Positions 24,120 to 36,000 of a stretch of DNA of 64,000 bases are shown in pieces. The stretch's first letter is position 1, and every line of letters begins with the position of its first letter. Source of the stretch: Rhipidocladum racemiflorum (lineage: Eukaryota > Streptophyta > Magnoliopsida > Poales > Poaceae); the NCBI GenBank assembly GCA_036346355.1, contig CM070580.1:58606854-58670853 (forward strand). The letters are read 5' to 3'. The notes beneath the pieces were generated by a model. The model was not told the origin of the DNA and did no database searches. It saw only the letters and a list, made by a program, of their open reading frames with translations. The position numbers and the translations under genes are program-made.

Positions 24120-24131
24120 ATCTCCCCCTTG
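24120..24131 (-). other. Polypurine tract of copia element I
   Basis: ATCTCCCCCTTG directly inside the left LTR gives a CAAGGGGGAGAT purine tract on the coding strand. Confidence 0.8.
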
Positions 24132-25300
24132 ATGAAAACATTGGCAACACCACTTAGAATTGAACATTTGGCATTCACTTTACAAAAGATTTTGAAATCC
24201 AAAGGATCAAAGACCAAAGTAAGAAAACACAGAATTCCCCCTTTGACCAAAAAGCAAAACAAAATCTCCCCCTGAGAAGGAACATGTGTGTGAATGTGCA
24301 ATGTGCCCAAAAATTCCAAAATTCTCCAAACTTCTCCCAAAATTCTCAAATTTCCAAACACAACTCCCCCTTTTTCTTCAAACTTTTCAATGATTCCCAA
24401 ATTTCTCCCCATTTGACAATGGATTCATCAAGAGTACAAAAGAGAGAATTTTTTCAAATTTTTTCTTGAAACAATGATTTCACAAAGAGAAACAAGGAAG
24501 TGCCAAGATAGAAAAAGATGAGCTCATTCGATCATATAACCTTATATATCACATAATATGTAAAATACATGATCTTGATGTGATTTTAACAAGTTAGGGA
24601 ATGACATGCATCTCAATCTCAATTCAGTCAACTATAGCCAAGTACTAAGCAAAACCTTTAGTAGAAAAACAAAGGCTCAAAATTGAAGCAACTAACAACT
24701 CTGGGCGAGCAAGTAATTTCAACTCCAATCTAGTAGACCAATTTAATCTTTAAACAATAAATTGCATGTGGCATGCTTGAAGCATACTTCTTTTATTTTC
24801 TAGGAGTGGCATGCTTGAAGCATACATCTTATCTTTGAGGGAATGGCATGCTTGAAGCATACATCTTATCTTTTAGGGAAAGCATCCTGAAGCACATAAC
24901 TTGAGGTTTTTGCTTTTAACAACCCTTTTTTTAACTGATTCCCTTTTCCTTTATTTTTTGATTGTAAACATTCAAGGAGATTAAAAGGTCTTTTGAAAGA
25001 GTAAAGCTGAAAACACACTTGCTTCATAGCCCAAATTTGTCAAGAAGATTCAATAACAAGCCTAGAAGAGTAAGATATCACAGAGTATTTAGCTATAGGC
25101 AATCAGTCCAGGGAATTCCACAATGTCATTTTTAGTTCAAGTGAGACAATTAGATTATCATATATTAGCTCAATTACATAACATATAAAGAAATATGATA
25201 AAGTGAGCTCATCAAGTGAAAGAACTTGGCAAAGAAACTCCCCCTCAAAACAAACCCATTGGATGAACGATCCCAAGTTCTCCCCGAATAAAAGCAAAAT
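24132..25300 (-). other. Non-coding 3' internal region of copia element I
   Basis: No coding motif is seen between the PPT and the RNase H remnant. Additional CTCCCCCT runs at about 24267 and 24364 look like accessory purine tracts. A short repeat GGCATGCTTGAAGCATAC occurs three times between 24770 and 24870. GCATGCTTGAAGCATAC contains inverted halves (GTATGCTTC and GCATGC). Confidence 0.65.
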
Positions 25301-25309
25301 GAGAAGAAG

Positions 25310-25900
25310 ATAAGGGTTTTGAAAATGTCTGCCAATTGATGTTCAGTATCCACATGGTGAAGCACAATATTTTATTTTTCAACATGATCTCTAAGAAAGT
25401 GAAATCCAATATCAAATGCTCAAGAAAGAGGATTACTCAAGAGGTGGCACGAACCAAATCAATTCAACATCTTCCAAAGTCAACATCAGAATAAGCTCTT
25501 AAACTAATGCATAAGGAAGCAAAAAGCCAAATGCCAAAATCTTGAGTACCATGGAGATACCTGAAAATTCACTTGACCGTTTGTTGATGTGAAGCACGTG
25601 GGAAGAGTCTCTCATGTAAACCTCCAATTATCTCATCCTCAACAGCATCATCATCTTTATGAACAAAGACACTCTCCACTTGAACATATGCACCTGTACC
25701 TGCATCATTTGGACTAGTGCCTTTTGCGAAAACAGAGGTGGAAGAAGCATCTTCAAAAGATAACACTTTTAGCACGAGATGCATGAGTAAAAGAGAACCA
25801 AATCTTATTACTAAACATATGAAGTGAGCATCCGAAATTCACTAGCCACATGTTCTCCCTCCTCGCGTGAGAAGCCTACATAGAAGCAGAAAGTGTCGAG
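25310..25900 (-). pseudogene. Copia protease and RNase H remnants of element I
   Basis: On the minus strand a protease-like segment reads WLVNFGCSLHM at about 25840, where active copia proteases have Asp-Ser-Gly, so the catalytic site is lost. Sequence continues through FEDASSTSVFAKG (near 25750) into an acidic linker open to 25569. Further on, AYSDVDFG (near 25490) and HHVDTEHQLADIF (near 25350) are the start and end motifs of a copia RNase H domain. Integrase and the RT palm are missing between them. Several stops and frameshifts are present. Confidence 0.78.
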
Positions 25901-25930
25901 GTCTCGGTACTGGGGTTAGAAATAAGATGT

Positions 25931-28084
25931 TTAGGAATCCAAAGATCGAGACACCCGACGCACAACAGTAGGCACAACACGAGTATTCTTATGCACAAAA
26001 TCAGATTTGCCTTTTCCCGTGTTTTTAGCATCAAAAGGTGTTTGTTTCACCCTAGGCACATAATGAGAAACAAAGCGTGCCTGTCTGAAATTAGACCTAG
26101 CATTAAACCTTTCTCTCTTTTGTTGTTTAGCTAGTTTAAAGCAAAAGTCTACTAAATGTCCATCTCTACCACAATGAGTGCAAGTGTACTTAAAATGATG
26201 TTTTGCTTTAACAGTAGAAGCACATTTTGCATTTATCATAGTAGAAGATAAAAGACCAGCAGATTTAAAGACAGTTTTCTTAGGCTCATTGACAATTTCA
26301 AATTTTCCACTTTCAAGTGTTTTGACAACAGTGGGAGCATGTGATTTATGATGAGCATAAGAATCAAAACCTAAACCTTTGTTATGAGTGCTGACTTTTG
26401 ATTGATCCAAGATCATGTTTAGGTTTTTCTTTCCTTTAGTGAAACGTTCTAATGACTTTTCCAAGTAATCAATTTTTCGAGAAAGAGTTAAACAATTATT
26501 ACAGGGAACGTCCACTTTTCCTTTTTGCTTGCAACAAGTTGAGCATGAAAGAACCTCATGTGTAAGCAAATCTTCTGTCATTTGAGAAACCCTAGCATTT
26601 GCATCATGCAACTTCAATTCTAGTATGGATCATATAGAACATGGGGTTGTATCATGTAAATCAATGGTAGAACAACTAGCATATTTAACAAGTTTATCAT
26701 TTTTCTCATTTTCAGCATTGATTTGCTCTAACAAGGTAACATGTTCTTTCCTAAGCAAAGTAAGCTCATTGTAAATTAAGTCACATGATTTGCAAGCATC
26801 ATCATCAGGAATTAAGGTTTTAAGTCTAGCAATTTCAGCATTCAATGACTCAACAACAAAATCATGTTTCTTAATTTTCTTGTCACGTTTATCAAGCAAT
26901 TTACCAAGTCGAGCAACAGCAATAGCTAATTCATCGTAAGAAGGATCTACCTCATTGAAGTCACTGTCATGATCGCCCTCGGTGAAGCTGTCGCTGCTTT
27001 TAGCCATGAGGCACAACCCCGTCAACTCATGCTTGCTTGGAGTTGCATCGTCCTCACTGCTCCCTGAATCCACATCGCTCAAATTGACTTGTTCAAGAGC
27101 GGAAAGAACTCGGTGGACAACTTTGCTGTTGATGAAGCTCTTCTTCTTTCTATTACTTGAAGAGAACTTCTTCTCTTTTCTTCTGTCGTTGTCCTTCTCC
27201 TCCCTTGATGCTTTACCTGCAAGTTTAGGACAGTTTGGACGAATATGGTCGAGATCACCACACTCATAGCATCTTGGAGGGCCACCACCACCTCTCTTTC
27301 TCATTCTCACATTTTGTAAAGCTTTGTTAAAGCGAGAAGAGAGTAGTGACAAGTCTTCTTCTGGGAATTGCTCAATCTGTTCATCAGTTAGTGAAGACAA
27401 GAAAGATAGAGCAAAACTTGAAGAAGCACCATTATGAGATATGCTAGATTGAGATGTCAAAGCAATTGATTTATGATCATTCTTTCTAGCAAGAACATCT
27501 AATTCATGAGTTTTCAACTTGGAATAAAGAACATCTAAGGTAAGTGTACTCATGACAGTAGATTCTCTAATGGATGTAACTTTCATCTCCCAAATAGACA
27601 TGTCTAAAGCACCAAGCAATTGTCTAGCATAAGCAGCATCATCAAAGCTAACTCTAACAGCACGCAAATTGCTAAGAATTTTATTAAAGCGTGCAAAGAA
27701 ATCATCTAGTGACTCACCAGGCTTCATCTCAAATCGCATGTATTCCTTTTTGTAAAGATCTTGACGAACCTCTTTAATAGTGTTAAAACCCTCATGGTAA
27801 TCACAAAGAGATTTCCATACCTCATATGCGGATCGAAGATGAATCACACGATCGAAGTCGCTACGTCCCAAGCCGTGGATGATCAAGTTGCGCGCCTTGC
27901 TGTTTGCTTCAACATGTGTGCGATTGGTGTCGTTGACGTTGTCGTTTGCAGGGACTTCACATGGCTTGTAGACCTTCTCCCAAATTGTGAAGCCTTGTGC
28001 TTGGATGAACGCCTCCATCTTGGCCTTCCAAAACTGAAAATCAACACCATCGAACACACACGGTTTTGTCGAATAACGATCCAT
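25931..28084 (-). pseudogene. Gag of copia element I, one in-frame stop
   Basis: ATG at 28082-28084 opens a frame of about 718 codons, broken once by TGA at 26630-26632. The N-terminal capsid part has FDGVDFQFWKAKMEAF, IWEKVY and the DDFFARFNKILSNL region typical of copia gag (UBN2-like). A CCHC zinc knuckle CYECGDLDHIRPNC lies near residue 275, followed by a Ser/Lys-rich stretch and a heptad-rich segment (about residues 375-480). After the stop a second CCHC motif, CTHCGRDGHLVDFC, appears near 26170. The single stop suggests recent inactivation. The frame upstream of 28084 uses no ATG. Confidence 0.88.
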
Positions 28085-28122
28085 TAATCTAATCACCGGT
28101 TAAGATAGATTAGAAAAACCTT

Positions 28123-28134
28123 GCTCTGATACCA
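28123..28134 (-). other. Primer-binding site of copia element I
   Basis: GCTCTGATACCA on the plus strand, two bases from the right LTR; initiator tRNA-Met type. Confidence 0.9.
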
Positions 28135-28136
28135 CT

Positions 28137-29814
28137 TGTAGGATCGAAGTATATGAATATAGCAATCAGAGGGGGGTGAATGATTGAGCGGAAGCTAAAA
28201 CCAAATTTTTGATCTATTAAAAACTTCACCCCAAAAGAAACCAAAAGATTGCCTCGGATTTGACAAAAACAGATTGACAGAGGCTTGATAAAACGCGAAT
28301 TCCCGGAGATCCAACCGTTGGATCGATCTGAAATTTGGTCACAAGAAACTAGATTCCAATATGAATCAAACCCAAAAAGAATCAACTCGATCGGACTTAC
28401 GGATCAAAAGTTATAAGCTTCACAAGCTTGCTGTTCTAGAACTTGACGAAAATCAATCTAATCGAAACTTGTAGATTGATCAAGAATAACAAAAGATTTA
28501 TCAACAAGACTTTGAGAAACACTAGATCGATACCCTAGAGAGGTTTTTGATGGATCAAATCAAGATGAAACTCAAAGAACAAAAACCAATCTAGAACTAG
28601 AACAAGTATGCAAACAAGAACCAAAAGAGAATATTGTAGCACACAAGGAACTAGAAGAATTGATCTTTATTTATTTTGTCTAAAGTACTCTCATCAAAAG
28701 AGTACAAACCCTAAAACCAAGCTCAAGCTCCCTTGCGCCTGTTCTGCTACTTGGTTCGATTGATGCCCTTTAACAGGAGACACCCCTCCTATTTAAAGGA
28801 CCAACCCACAAGGAGTTCTGAATACGATTCCTATTCCCTAGAAGGAATCTGTATCCAACACAACTCTACTTGGCCCAACCTGGCCGAGTACAACTCTTGC
28901 ACGCATATGGCAACCCTACCATACTCACGTGACTAACACTTTGCACGCGTATGGCCACCTGCCATACTCACGTGACTAACACTTTGCACGCGAATGACCT
29001 CCTGCCATTCTCACGTGACTAACCATTCTTCATGTGCACCATTCTCTTAGCCCGAACGTCCCGCATGACATCCTTGACCACCAAGACCTCAGTTCCTCCC
29101 TGAACCTAGTCCCGAACCTCAGCTCCTCCATGAACCTAGTTCCGGTCCCGTCATCGACCACGTTCCTCTTCGAGCAATACCTGCACATGAACAAACCACA
29201 AAACAATTCCGAGCACAAGTCCACGACTTGACTCACATCAATCCATGCAAATACTCACACGAGCATTGCATAAAGTCCACTTCAAAAGAAGCATCATGAA
29301 ATTCTCACAAATTTCATAATCCCAAAAATGAATCAAACACAATTCCAATTTTGCTCAAAACCCTAATCGAGCAAAAACGCATTCACGACGGACAAGGAAA
29401 TATGGTCCGGCGTACACATGAAAAAGTCACTCAAGAAGCCATTCACGACGGACAAGGAAATATGGTCCGGCGTACACATGAAAAAGTCACTCAAGAAGCC
29501 ATTCACGACGGACCAACAAAATCGGTCCGGTGTACAAGTGAAAGTATCGGTTTCAAGAAGAAATCATTCCGACGAAAACACATTCACGACAGACTAAAAG
29601 AAATCAGTTCGTCGTACATGCGAAATCAATCCTCAAAAAGCCGTTCACGACTGACCAAAGAAATTGGTCCGACGTACATGCAAAACTTACTGGTTTGAGA
29701 GTTTGGTCCGGCACAAAAGATGACTTCACTGTTTGCTGTCAAATTGTCAGACACAAGCACAAACACATTTTGCAAATTCAATTCTAAGCCAATTTTTCAG
29801 CACATGATTTCACA
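28137..29814 (-). repeat. Right (5') LTR of copia element I
   Basis: The LTR is 1,678 bp and matches the left LTR closely. Most of the 59-bp length difference is one extra unit of the 60-bp array (29381-29440 and 29441-29500 are identical). Confidence 0.93.
29381..29697. repeat. About 60-bp tandem array in copia LTR, five units
   Basis: Same array as in the left LTR with the first unit duplicated exactly. The extra copy is absent from the left LTR, so the array changed length after, or during, the last replication of the element. Confidence 0.88.
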
Positions 29815-29819
29815 AGGAC

Positions 29820-30225
29820 AAAATAGTAAAAGGGGTCTGAAAATCTTCAAAAATTTCTCTAAAATACTAGGAATTATTTGGAACATAACAAAGTTGGTTT
29901 TGTAATTTTTCGACGTACAGATTTTTCGCAAAAATTCTTTTAGTGAATCAGACACTTGTACAGATTTTTATAAAATCCACTACTTAATTTATATAATGTG
30001 TTTTTGAAAATATTTGAAAAAAACACTCTCATCTTCAAATTATATTTATTATAAATTTTTTTTGGATTTTATGCTTTTGCAAAAATGCATGATCTTAATT
30101 TTATACAATTAATTCAATGAGGCTTAAGTTCAAATAAATTCCAAAATTTCCAATTAAATTCCAGAAAATTCTAATTAATTAAAAAATGCCATAAATATAT
30201 TTAAAGCAAATTTTGGCATGTTACA
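29820..30225 (-). repeat. Right (5') LTR of element A, segment 3 (end)
   Basis: Continues the A LTR after element I, corresponding to about 7198-7603 of the left LTR. It ends GGCATGTTACA and is followed by CATAA and the gag-protease region of E. Confidence 0.92.
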
Positions 30226-31349
30226 CATAACGTACCAGCCAACATAGTGGTGCCCTTGGGAATCGCCTCGGCATCCACGTAGTTGACTCGGCCACGGTTT
30301 GGCGCAGGAAGTGGAGGTGGTGCAGTCGCGCCTTGAGGTCTTGGGGCATTGGAATTGTTGCCCCTCCTTGGAAAGGGACAATCGCGGATGAAATGCCCCG
30401 CACGTCCATAGTTGTAGCATGGGCCTGGTCCAGAGTTAGTCACCACTCGCACTCCCGGCTGTGGCTGCGGAGGCCGAAGAGCAGCGACAGGAGGCCGGGC
30501 CATCCCACCTAGTTGGGAAGGCGCAAGAACAGGGGCCCTCGGTGGTGGAAGAGGGACAGTTCGGGCCCGCTGCGAACTGCTACCTGTCGAGAACTGTACC
30601 GTCCTCTTTCGCTTCTTCTCCTCTTGATGGTTCCTCATCTTGTGCACTACAGTGATCGCCCGACTCACCAAGGCATTGAAGTCGGTGAAGTCGCACACCG
30701 AAAGTTTGTCCTGCATTATGGCGGACAACCCATTCATGAACCGACTCTGCTTCTTCTGATCTGTATCGACTTCCTCCGGCGCATATTGGGCCAAATAATT
30801 GAACTCCCGCGAGTAGTCCATAACGGACTTGCTCAACTGCCTGATGGCAAGGAATTGCTGCTTCTTAATATCCATGAGTCCCTTCGAGATATGGTACACC
30901 CGGAAAGCCTCACGGAACTCCGCCCAGGTCACCTGGTGACCGGCGGGCTGCATTACCAGGAAGTTGGCCCACCAAGCACCAGCGGGACCCTGAAGCTGTT
31001 GCGCAACGAAGGGTGCCTTCTGAAGATCCTCACAGTGGATGAGAGTAAACTTCTGCTCCATGGTGTGCAGCCAGTCATCAGCCTCCAACGGATTGCTGGC
31101 CCGGGAGAAGATCGACGACTGAATGTGTAGGAAATCCAGGTAGCCATTCGGTCGGCCTCGCCCTTCACCGCGGCCACCTGGAGCGGCCTGATTCTGGACC
31201 AACATCTCCAAGATTCTGTTGGTGGTCTGTTGGTTCTGCTCTGAGCGCATCAAGACATCCAGCAGCTTGAGAGGAGGAGGCGGATCGCCACCGCCAGGCT
31301 GCGATCGCTCAGTACCACCATCATCTCCCGAAGTCCCGCGGGTCGTCAT
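30226..31349 (-). CDS. Gag of element E and start of protease, cut by element A
   Basis: ATG at 31347-31349 starts a capsid protein of about 375 residues before the cut. An earlier in-frame start at 31460 would add 37 residues but lies in the leader. The N-terminus is Gly/Pro-rich (SQPGGGDPPPPLKLLD). Capsid motifs follow: NPLEADDWLHTMEQKF, PAGAWWANF, TWAEFREAF and FNYLAQYAP. Near residue 310 a zinc knuckle reads CYNYGRAGHFIRDC, with Tyr in place of the second cysteine. The frame is open to the A insertion and resumes in phase at 3192. No internal stop is present, unlike A's and D's gag. Confidence 0.9.
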
Positions 31350-31687
31350 TCTATCGTCAACCAAAGTCAGACGACAAGAGTTAGACTCCACCGGGAGGGA
31401 ATAGACCTTAAACTTGGTAAATCTTTGAACTAAACCAATCCAGACTGTAGCACCGCGCAATGGAGTCTTACAAGTCTAACACACCCAAAACACAATCGAT
31501 GATGCAAAATGGCATGGCACATGTATGATATGACATGAAATGCACGGTTCCAATGCAATCCTTTCTCTCACACTCACCATATATAAACATAGGGCGGGAA
31601 TAAGTATTAACTTCTACCTAAGGCATCATGCAAGTCCTAATCAGTCCCTAAGTGGTCGTCAAGTTTGAGTTCGTCTTCATGCACCTT
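31350..31687 (-). other. Untranslated leader of element E
   Basis: The leader is about 340 bp between PBS and gag ATG. No separate ORF or domain is seen. D, by contrast, has a leader of more than 1.2 kb with an extra ORF. Confidence 0.7.
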
Positions 31688-31699
31688 GCTCTGATACCA
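31688..31699 (-). other. Primer-binding site of element E
   Basis: GCTCTGATACCA on the plus strand, four bases from the LTR start at 31704; initiator tRNA-Met type. Confidence 0.9.
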
Positions 31700-31703
31700 G
31701 CGC

Positions 31704-33017
31704 TGTGAGGGGAGCCACCCAGACCGTCCTCGGGCTATTTGAAGACTCAATCATCCCCGTCAGATTTGGAGGCTAACAATGGATCGCCGAGGGCGCTCGC
31801 AATGTTAGCACCCAAGCCCAATCGAGACAACCGTGAGACTCTTCGAATAACTCAACAACAATCCCAGTATTCCCCCGGTATGCGACCCGAAGCACGCCCA
31901 GGATCGCCCTGCATACCGGTTTTCATGGCTATATCAACTCAATTTTCATAAAGGGGGCAACGAACTCAAAACCCCCACGACCAGACACGAAACGCGGAAG
32001 CACAACAACAAACACACTCACGCACGAAGACAAAACCCGACCAAAAGGACACAAACAAAACCAAAACAACACCACGACAACCAGCAAGCAAAGGGAACAA
32101 ATGAGATAAGACACGAGTACAATAGTACACTAAAGATTGCAACGAGAGAATCCAGATATTCAAGTATAGACATGACATAGCTTTAAGACTAAACTATACA
32201 TCAAAAGTGGGCACACGACTACTAGACTAACACAAAAGAACAACATCTCTGGAAGTGTCCTTCCCCTGAACACTTCCGGGCGTAAGCAGCGTCGCCGGTA
32301 GCCTCTACTCGGTGCCCCGCCCGGTCACCAAGTGGTAGTACGGGCAGAACTCACATCCGCCCTGATCCTCACCTGAAAACCACAAAGCAGAAGCATGAGT
32401 ACAGAAGGTACTCGCAAGACTTACCCGTGGTCCATATACGACCGACTCGAAAGAGTATGCATCTGGATGTAGCAAGGCAATAAGCTTAAGGTAAAAAGGT
32501 GCGGAAAAGCTTAACTTTGTTGTTTACTTACATTCCCCTACTCAATTTCACAGGTTTTATAGCACTTGTGGACAACACCTATTACTAGAGTAAATTCTGA
32601 AACCTTACAATTAAAGTAAAGCAAGTGACATCATAAACAAGTAGCACCATCCAAACCAACTAGCATCAAGTTCAAGTTATTACTACTTTGATGTGTGCGA
32701 TGACCAAGCGTGCTCATATCCGAGAGCGCGACAATTTGAATCGCTTACTCACCCTGCAGGGGATCATCAATCGCACGACATGTGCCACAAGGAACCTCAT
32801 GTCAACCCTCCTCCCGTCCATACATACTCGTTGAGCCATCTTCATGCGGTCTGAGCACCTAGCACCCCCTCGAGCGGCCCAAGCCTCGCTTGGCCCTCGA
32901 GGGTCGGCCTAAGCCTCGCCCTCAACCACGTCCAGCCGCATGAGGGCATGACCCATCGGGTAGTATGCGATGAAAGAATAGCTTACCGTACCATTATCAG
33001 ACATGCAATTAACAAAG
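31704..33017 (-). repeat. LTR shared by E and F, segment 1
   Basis: On the plus strand the LTR opens TGTGAGGGGAGCC and is interrupted at 33018 by solo LTR H (target CAAAG, 33013-33017). It serves as the 5' LTR of E. A GC-rich stretch with repeated AAGCCTCGC and CCCTCGAG words lies at 32865-32940. No gene is seen. Confidence 0.85.
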
Positions 33018-36000
33018 TGTGGGGGCTCCGGTCTTTGTAACAGTGATTCGGGTACTCACTATTGCATCGGACTGGAATTAACGCAACCCGTCAGTAAACC
33101 AATCACTAATTACAAACCGTACCCAGATTGAGGCCAATTAATCGGCACGACACACTCGTCGCATGGTCATATGCCAAATGATTGATTTCAACCCGAACTT
33201 CCCCGAGATATGTGCCCAATGCTAGTTCCCTGGATCAGTAGCCTAGGACCCACATATTTCCACGGTAAGTCGCATCAAAACATTTACATTAACAAAATGG
33301 TTACAGTAGTACAGGTCTGATTACATCGAGATAGTAATACAAGAAAGAAATTCTGCCAAAAGGCTACAAGAGCTAAAGAGAGACTAAGAGTACAACAATG
33401 GCAGCAGAGTGCCTTCCCAAACCCAAAGGCAGTAGCTGAGTTGCGACCGAGAGAAAACCTAAACTACAGCTGCAAAACCCGACGATCTCTGAACGGAAGC
33501 GATCCTCGCCTAGCTCGCCTCCTTCTCACTTGACTCCATCTTCTGAGCTTGGTAATCAGTTTTAAAGCAAACGGTGAGTACACGTATGTACTTGCAAGAC
33601 TTTAGTGTATGCAAGTATAATAAGTATGCAGGTTAATCAATGAAAAAGGCTGCTAATCCAGTTCAGAGTTGGATTAAGCTAAATTTATTTGCAATACAAT
33701 AATAGAATTCAGAAGATGCTTAATTTACAAAAACAATTGATAAAGAATGTAATTCAATACATAATTGTATAATTCATTCAGTATCCACATTCAATTTCCT
33801 CCAATTAATCCAACACCACCATCACATGGCACCAAGAATCACCACCAGCACAATTGAATATCCAACATACCATCATATGGCATCAAGAATCACCACCAGC
33901 ACAATTGAATTACCAATCCAATCAGTCTCTGAGTCCAATGACTCAACATTTTGCATGTTACAACCCAACATTTAAAAGATCTACCGGTTCCAAGATATTT
34001 TCCGAAACGAAACAAAAAAAACTATACTTGATAATAATTATCCAAGCTGCTCGTGACCGTGAGCACGGCTAATCGATTAGATTTATTCTCTGCAGAGATT
34101 GTACACTTTACCCACATGACAAACTCTAGCAATCATGTCAACCATGCCACGCGATACGAAACGTACCCGTTTTGCTAGACTGTGATGGAACTGTTCCATT
34201 TGCGAGTTTCTAGTCTTGCGTCAGCCCCGATGAAGTGCACCCCTTGCTATGGCGGGTGATCAGCCTCACACACAAAACAATTAAAACTTTGCGATGGTTT
34301 ACGATTACCATCCATCGCCTCACAACCCATAGCAAGGCCCTCACCGTTGTAACGGTACCGTATTCGGACGGTATACTTCAACACCTGTGCGAGGTGAGGG
34401 AGACCCTTAGACAACACCAGCACGTCGGTGACTATCCAACTACTTCGACCTACCACGGCGCAAGACCAGTCACTCACTCTTGTACTACGTTCAGGTCATC
34501 CCATACTAACACATGTGGTTGTACGATTTGACTCAGTTAACAACATCAAGTTCGGTCCTTAGGGTTGCACAGACGAGACCTCCACCCGTCCATCCGGCAT
34601 AAAACCACCTTTCACCTTTTTCCTTTTCTCTTATTACCAACATAGCTTTTTCCACCAAAACCACCATTTCAAAATCCTAATTAAGTTTCCAAACGAATTT
34701 GATTGACTGAGTCCACCGATCAACAATCAATTGTACTAACGCTGGGCTAAGCGTATGCAATTATTAGACATATAACCCAATTGACACTTAATACGGTGTC
34801 TACCATTATCCTAGGGATTTACAAGGATCACAACGTAACTGATAATTGAGGAAAACCATTCAATCCCGGTTTAACTACCAATGCCCACAATTTATCATTT
34901 GTACCAATTCTAAAGCATGCATAATAGTTTTGGCAATTCAAATTAAATTTGCAAATATGGGATCAATATGGTCAAAGGAGGTGCTTGCCTGTTTGCTTTG
35001 TACTGATTACACTTCCGGGAACGCGAACGAGATCCGCGCAGGCGCCCACCACCGCGTTAACATCTACGCGAACGAGCGACAACAAAACGACAACAAAACA
35101 ATCAAACTCGGAACAAACAGGGCGAACAAGAATCAAATAAGACAACTAAGAAGCAAGGACAACAACTAAACCAATCGGAGAAACAACGGAGAAAAGGGAC
35201 TAAAGGAGACCTAATTCGGCCAGTGTAGTCGGCAGTACCGGCGGTACAACCCCGGTAGTGCCGCCCTCAAGCCCGGTAGTACCGGCCACGGGGCCCGGTA
35301 GTGCCGGCGGTCGACGACCCAAAAGGGCGCTGTCTTGAAAAAAGGTACCGGTGATAAACACGCGGTAGTACCGGCTACCCGGCAGTACCGGCCAGGGAGG
35401 GCGGTAGTGCCGGATTCCTAGAGAAGCTCACTGGAAATTAGCTGCCGGCGTTGTGGTTACGGTAGTGCCGCTCGGGCGGCAGTACCGGCCCCATAACGTC
35501 GGTAGTGCCGGCCTCAGGGAGAAATTAGGGTTTCGCAAAATGGGATTTTGCGCAAACGGATTCGAAACTTCGCGACGATCGCATGGTTAGGTTCCCGGTG
35601 ATGCCAGGGACCCATCGATGCAGATCTCACCAAGTTTCGAGTTCATTTAACCTAATTTCCACTTTTTCGAACTCGATAACCCTAATTACCGTTAGAATTC
35701 GACTTTCGATCCAAATCAAGTCCAAACTTGATTCTTTTCACGAGGGTCAACTTCTAATGACAACAGATATATTCTAGAGTCATATCCTCGGCTTTTGGAG
35801 CTAAGGTTCAAGGAAAACTGCAAAACTCGAGAATTTGACTCTGCTTGCGAACAAATCCGATAAACTCCGAATCAGGGTTTTCGACTCGATTTCTTTCTAG
35901 AACTAGAACCATTAGGGCACTAAGAACCAATACGAGTCACTCTCGGAATTTTTGGAGCTTCGGAACTCGAAGATTCTCCAAAAAGCTCGATAGTGCACTT

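Larger units (their letters stand above)
22501..29814 (-). mobile_element. Element I: Ty1/copia (SIRE/Maximus type), pol deleted
   Basis: LTRs 22501-24119 and 28137-29814 with the AGGAC duplication (22496-22500 and 29815-29819). Inside are a long gag with two zinc knuckles, a decayed protease and a piece of RNase H. Integrase and most of RT are absent. The long gag with a coiled-coil-like spacer, and the CCCCCTT-rich 3' internal region, fit the SIRE/Maximus branch. The assignment to that branch is inference. The LTRs differ by few substitutions by eye, so the insertion is younger than A. Confidence 0.92.
3198..30225 (-). mobile_element. Element A: deleted Ty3/gypsy element with 4.4-kb LTRs, nested in E
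   Basis: Left LTR 3198-7603, internal 7604-9776, right LTR from 9777 to 30225. The LTRs start TGTCGGGACC and end ATGTTACA. The flanks carry a perfect 5-bp duplication CATAA (3193-3197 and 30226-30230). The right LTR is interrupted by C and by I; without them it is about 4.34 kb, matching the left one. LTR termini, leader, gag and integrase tail all resemble element D, so A looks like a relative of D that lost protease, RT, RNase H and most of integrase. Confidence 0.93.

Noticed and set aside
30461..31130. 205-codon and 64-codon plus-strand frames
   Set aside because: Antisense shadows of the clearly recognisable gag of E.
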